Assembly: GCA_026707145.1 (NCBI GenBank)
Contig: JAPOXK010000021.1
Location: 233,588 to 297,587 of the forward strand
DNA length: 64,000 nt
Source of the DNA: Chloroflexota bacterium
GTDB taxonomy: Bacteria > Chloroflexota > Dehalococcoidia > Bin125
Direction of reading: 5' to 3'
Made by a program: the position numbers and the translations under genes. A model generated the notes under the pieces. The model was given only the letters and a program-made list of their open reading frames with translations. It was not told the DNA's origin and made no database searches. Of this stretch, positions 60,226-64,000 are shown piece after piece. The first letter of the stretch is position 1, and the number at the start of each line of letters is the position of its first letter.

Positions 60226-60885
60226 TTAGTCCTCAATCGGCCGGAACGTTCGCACCGCCGACCACGCCACCGGCACAACCAGTGCCGCCGCGATCAGCTT
60301 CGCCATGTCGCCGGGAATGAACGGCCACAACCCCGCGTGCCAGACGCTCAGGTCTAAAGCAGCGTTGTCGATCCAAAGCGCCAGCACCGGCAGCCCCACC
60401 ACGTAGATCAGAACGTTACCCACCAGCATCGCAACGACCAGTCCCGCTCCCTGATGGAAGCCGTGCTCGGCCATCCACCCCACCACGAACGCCGCCAGCA
60501 CGAAGCCCCACAGGTAGCCGGCCGTTGCTCCCAGGTACAAGGCCGTCATCCCGTGCGCCCCACCCGCAAAGAAGGGAGCCCCTGCCCACCCCCAGGCGAG
60601 ATAGACCAATACTCCCGCTGCCGCGCGGCGGCTCCCCAGCGTCACGCCGATCAGCAGCACTCCGAAGGTCTGCCCGGTGATCGGCACGAGATCTCCGGTG
60701 CGACCCGTCGAGAAAGGAACGCTGAAGGAGATCTGCGACAACCCGGCGAGGATCAAGCTCGCCGCCACGACCAGTATGACGTCGCGAATCCATGCCTGCT
60801 CTGGCGCCTTCACGGGAAAGGCCGCCAGCGCCAGCGGTGGCTGGTAGCTCGGCCGGAACGTCGATGCGAACGCCGTCATTATCAT
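60226..60885 (-). CDS. bioY: BioY-family biotin (ECF) transporter substrate-binding subunit
   Basis: SVPFSTGRTGDLVPITGQTFGVLLIGVTLGSRRAAAGVLVYLAWGWAGAPFFAGG; VGLPVLAL...PFIPGDMAKLIAAALV. Confidence 0.92.
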   Translation of the reverse strand: MIMTAFASTFRPSYQPPLALAAFPVKAPEQAWIRDVILVVAASLILAGLSQISFSVPFSTGRTGDLVPITGQTFGVLLIGVTLGSRRAAAGVLVYLAWGWAGAPFFAGGAHGMTALYLGATAGYLWGFVLAAFVVGWMAEHGFHQGAGLVVAMLVGNVLIYVVGLPVLALWIDNAALDLSVWHAGLWPFIPGDMAKLIAAALVVPVAWSAVRTFRPIED

Positions 60886-61017
60886 CCTTTCCACAAACTC
60901 GCCGACTGAGGAACGGCGGGAGCCCCTCACAAGACCGCGTAAGTATAGCCTCCCAGGTCTCAGCACACCGCCACAGCGGTCCGCCAAGGGCCAGTATCTC
61001 TATCCGAGAGAGCCGAT

Positions 61018-62484
61018 ATGATGACGGGAATGGCGACGCCCACCCCCTTCGTCCGCGATCTCCAAGAGGCTCTTGGCCGCGACGCGGTGATCTGGGCTCT
61101 CGAAGACCTCTTGGTCTATGAGTACGACGGCACCTTCGATCGGGGAGCGCCCGAGGCCGTTGCCTTCCCCGCCAGCACGGCCGAGGTAGCCGCCGCCATC
61201 CAGATCGCCAACGTCTACGAACTCCCTATTACTCCCCGTGGAGCCGGGACTGGCCTCAGCGGCGGCGCGCTCGCCGTCCGTGGTGGGCTTTTGCTCTCCC
61301 TGAACCGCATGCGGCGCATCCTCGATATCGACCCCAACAATCGCACCGCCCTTGTGGAGCCCGGCGTCGTCAATCTCGATCTCTCGGTGGCCGCCGAGCC
61401 CTACGGCCTCGCCTATATGCCCGACCCGAGCAGCCAGCGGGCCTGCACGATCGGTGGCAACGTCGCTGAGAACGCTGGGGGTCCCCATTGCCTCGCCTAT
61501 GGGGCCACCACCAATCACGTCCTCGGCCTTGAGCTTGTGACCCCCGACGGAACGGTGCAGTGGCTGGGCGGCCCGAATCGCGAGCGACCAGGCTACGACC
61601 TCGTCGGCTGCGTCGTCGGAAGCGAGGGGACGGTCGGGGTGGTCACCAAAATACAGGTCAAGCTCATGCCCAAGCCGGAGGCAGTGCGCACGCTGCTCGC
61701 TATTTTCGACTCGATGCGCCAGGCCAGCAGCGCCGTGAGCGGGGTCATTAAGGCCGGCATCGTCCCGGCCGCCTTGGAAATGATCGACCAACAGACGATC
61801 GCCGCCGTGGAACCCGTGCTCCACACCGGCTTTCCATTGGACGCTGAGGCCGTGCTGATCATTGAGGTCGACGGCCCCGTTTCCCAAGTGCAGGCGGAAG
61901 ACGCGATCGTGCAAGAGATCGTGCAGAGCTTCGAGCCCCGTGAGATCCGCGTCGCCAGCGAGCTGCCCGATCGCGAGCGCCTGTGGGCCGGCCGCAAGGG
62001 CGCGATCAGCTGCCTCGGCCACATCCAGCCGAACTACTACATCCTGGATGGGGTCGTGCCTCGTACCAAGCTCCCCGCCGTTCTCGACGAGGTCTCCCAT
62101 ATCGCCGCTCGCTATGACGTACAGGTCGCCAACGTGTTTCACGCCGGAGATGGCAACCTCCACCCCTGTCTGCTCTTCGACGACCGTATTCCTGGGATGA
62201 GCGAACGCGTACTCGATGCGGGAGGGGAGATCATGCGGCTCTGTGTGGATGCCGGAGGGGCCATCACCGGCGAGCACGGTGTCGGCCTTGAGAAGCGCTC
62301 GTATCTACCCTGGATCTTCACCGATGATGACATCGACGCCTTCGCCCGCCTCAAGGCCGCCTTCGCATCAGGCGATACGTTCAATCCCTGCAAGGTCTTT
62401 CCAAGTGGACACGGCTGTGGCGAGACCAGCAGCGCTCACGCGCAAAAGGTGATCCAACAGTTCGGTGCCGATGCCTACGTGTAA
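61018..62484 (+). CDS. glcD: FAD-linked oxidase, glycolate oxidase GlcD-like
   Basis: VAFPASTAEVAAAIQIANVYELPITPRGAGTGLSGGALAVRGG; VFHAGDGNLHPCLLFD; GAITGEHGVGLEKRSYLPWIF. Confidence 0.93.
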   Translation: MMTGMATPTPFVRDLQEALGRDAVIWALEDLLVYEYDGTFDRGAPEAVAFPASTAEVAAAIQIANVYELPITPRGAGTGLSGGALAVRGGLLLSLNRMRRILDIDPNNRTALVEPGVVNLDLSVAAEPYGLAYMPDPSSQRACTIGGNVAENAGGPHCLAYGATTNHVLGLELVTPDGTVQWLGGPNRERPGYDLVGCVVGSEGTVGVVTKIQVKLMPKPEAVRTLLAIFDSMRQASSAVSGVIKAGIVPAALEMIDQQTIAAVEPVLHTGFPLDAEAVLIIEVDGPVSQVQAEDAIVQEIVQSFEPREIRVASELPDRERLWAGRKGAISCLGHIQPNYYILDGVVPRTKLPAVLDEVSHIAARYDVQVANVFHAGDGNLHPCLLFDDRIPGMSERVLDAGGEIMRLCVDAGGAITGEHGVGLEKRSYLPWIFTDDDIDAFARLKAAFASGDTFNPCKVFPSGHGCGETSSAHAQKVIQQFGADAYV

Positions 62485-62493
62485 CGCGAGACC

Positions 62494-63810
62494 ATGAAGT
62501 CCCCCGAGGCATCCGCCGGCCTCAGCGACGGAGCCGGGATCGCCGCCGTGGCTGCAGCGACCGCTAACGCGTACAGCGATACCGACGCCCTCGATCGCTA
62601 TCTCGTCGACGGGCTGCGGCCTGCCATCGCCGTCTGCCCCTCTACTGCTGAGGAGCTCGCCGCCGTGCTCCGCGCGGCTGCCACCGCGGACCTTGCCGTT
62701 GTGCTCCAGGGCGGCCGCACCGCCATCGGTCTCGGCGCCCCCCCAACCCGCTATGACGTTGCGCTCGATACCAGCGCTCTCGGCGCCGTTATCGACCACG
62801 TTCCCGACGACTTCACGATCACCGTGCAGAGCGGCATGCGGTTTGCCGCCCTGCAGACCTTCCTGGCCGATCACGGACAGTTCGTCCCTCTAGACGTGCC
62901 CTTCCCCGACCAGGCGACCGTTGGCGGCAGCGTAGCGGCGGCGCGCAGCGGGCCACGACGGGGCGTGTTTGGCGGTCCCCGCGATTGGCTGATCGGCTGC
63001 GGCGTCGTCCTATCGCATGGGGCCACGGTGCACGGCGGCGGCCGGGTCGTGAAGAACGTCAGTGGCTACGACCTGTGCAAGCTCTTCAGCGGCTCCTTGG
63101 GCACGTTGGGCTGTATCGTTGAAGCGACTTTCAAGCTACGCCCCCTCCCAGCCGCGGACGCCACGCTCATCATCCCCGCCGCCGACTTGGACGCCGCGAT
63201 CGATCTAGGGCGGCAGATCGCTCTCGGGGTAAACGGGCTGCAATCCATCATTGCCCTCGACCCGGTAAGCGCCCACGACTTGGGACTCGACGAGGCCGGC
63301 GTGGTCCTGCGTGCCGCCGGGGTCGAGGGCGCCGTCTCCTCCACGTTGCAGTTGGCAGGCGCGGTTGCCCAAGCTGGCTCTGCAATCCAACCCGAGCCCA
63401 CGGCGCCAGATTTCTGGCAACGCCTCACGGATCGCGAAGGCACGTCACCCCGCGGCAATGCCGTGCTCGTCCGCTGCGCCGCGCCTCCCGATTCCCTCCG
63501 CAGCGCCACAGCCGCCCTGCGCGCCGCCACCGATCAAACTTGTCTTTGGGCATACGCCGACGCCGGACTTCTCTTCGGACAGCTCGCTGCTCCCACTAGC
63601 GCGCTGCTTCCCGCGATGGTGGCCACCGCGCGCAAGGGGATCGAAGCGCTGGGCGGCTCGCTCGTCGTTGAGCACGCTCCCGTGACCGAGAAATGCGCAA
63701 TGGACGTCTGGGGACCCGCCGGCGACGGGATCACCATCATGCGCCGCATCAAACGCGAGTTTGATCCCAACGCGACCCTCAGCCCCGGCCGCTTCGTGGG
63801 CGGGATCTGA
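62494..63810 (+). CDS. glcE: FAD-binding protein, glycolate oxidase GlcE-like
   Basis: DGLRPAIAVCPSTAEELAAVLRAAATADLAVVLQGGRTAIGLGAPP; GGRVVKNVSGYDLCKLFSGSLGTLGCIVEATFKLRPLP. Confidence 0.9.
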   Translation: MKSPEASAGLSDGAGIAAVAAATANAYSDTDALDRYLVDGLRPAIAVCPSTAEELAAVLRAAATADLAVVLQGGRTAIGLGAPPTRYDVALDTSALGAVIDHVPDDFTITVQSGMRFAALQTFLADHGQFVPLDVPFPDQATVGGSVAAARSGPRRGVFGGPRDWLIGCGVVLSHGATVHGGGRVVKNVSGYDLCKLFSGSLGTLGCIVEATFKLRPLPAADATLIIPAADLDAAIDLGRQIALGVNGLQSIIALDPVSAHDLGLDEAGVVLRAAGVEGAVSSTLQLAGAVAQAGSAIQPEPTAPDFWQRLTDREGTSPRGNAVLVRCAAPPDSLRSATAALRAATDQTCLWAYADAGLLFGQLAAPTSALLPAMVATARKGIEALGGSLVVEHAPVTEKCAMDVWGPAGDGITIMRRIKREFDPNATLSPGRFVGGI

Positions 63811-63861
63811 GCCAGCGACGCATCATCCAAGCGACGGCTACACTTCAGCGATGAGCAAGCG

Positions 63862-64000
63862 ATGAGCAGCATTCCGGACGCGCCTCCTGCTACCGACGCG
63901 CTCAGCCGATTCATCAGTCCCGACGCTCCTGACAGCGCTGAACTGACGCTCTGCGTCCACTGCGGCTTTTGCCTTAACGCCTGTCCGACCTATATCGAGC
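63862..64000 (+). CDS. glcF: Fe-S subunit, glycolate oxidase GlcF-like, truncated by window end
   Basis: MSSIPDAPPATDALSRFISPDAPDSAELTLCVHCGFCLNACPTYIE, CxxCxxCxxxCP ferredoxin motif following glcD/glcE-like genes. Confidence 0.85.
   Translation, partial: MSSIPDAPPATDALSRFISPDAPDSAELTLCVHCGFCLNACPTYIE

Noticed and set aside
61000-62277. 425-aa minus-strand ORF
   Set aside because: Antisense to the glcD-like gene, whose family motifs are unambiguous.

Overview
High-GC bacterial chromosomal window, densely coded on both strands. Its family content (LLM/F420-type oxidoreductases, DUF3090, GYD, NrtS-like, CoA-transferase, acyl-CoA dehydrogenase, SDRs, glycolate-oxidase-type genes) suggests a Chloroflexota-like genome, but that assignment is inference. 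No rRNA, tRNA, CRISPR array, transposase or prophage was recognised. Most of the window is metabolic: gltBD, acs, fhs, glcDEF-like genes, bioY, htpX, an ABC transporter, a molybdopterin oxidoreductase, aroF-like, MoaD, enoyl-CoA hydratases. The strongest non-routine signals are: (1) two unrelated redox genes, a rhodanese (10096-10935) and an AhpD/CMD-like protein (29872-30465), each interrupted by one in-frame TGA exactly at a catalytic Cys position. Each TGA is followed at SECIS-like spacing by a perfect hairpin with the same GGC apical loop (TCCGTGC-GGC-GCACGGA and TCCGCTTC-GGC-GAAGCGGA), so both are probable selenoproteins that the ORF track truncates. (2) A DAHP-synthase homologue (6320-7342) that has lost many canonical metal and substrate residues. 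(3) An alpha-oxoamine synthase / epimerase / HAD gene run next to a PAP2 (AUR1-like) gene, a candidate sphingolipid locus. (4) Two Gram-positive-type LexA/SOS boxes 31 bp apart, one inside a sigma70-like promoter, upstream of a small single-TM protein. (5) A decayed HtrA protease copy beside an intact paralogue. All calls are from reading the sequence and translations; no database search was run.
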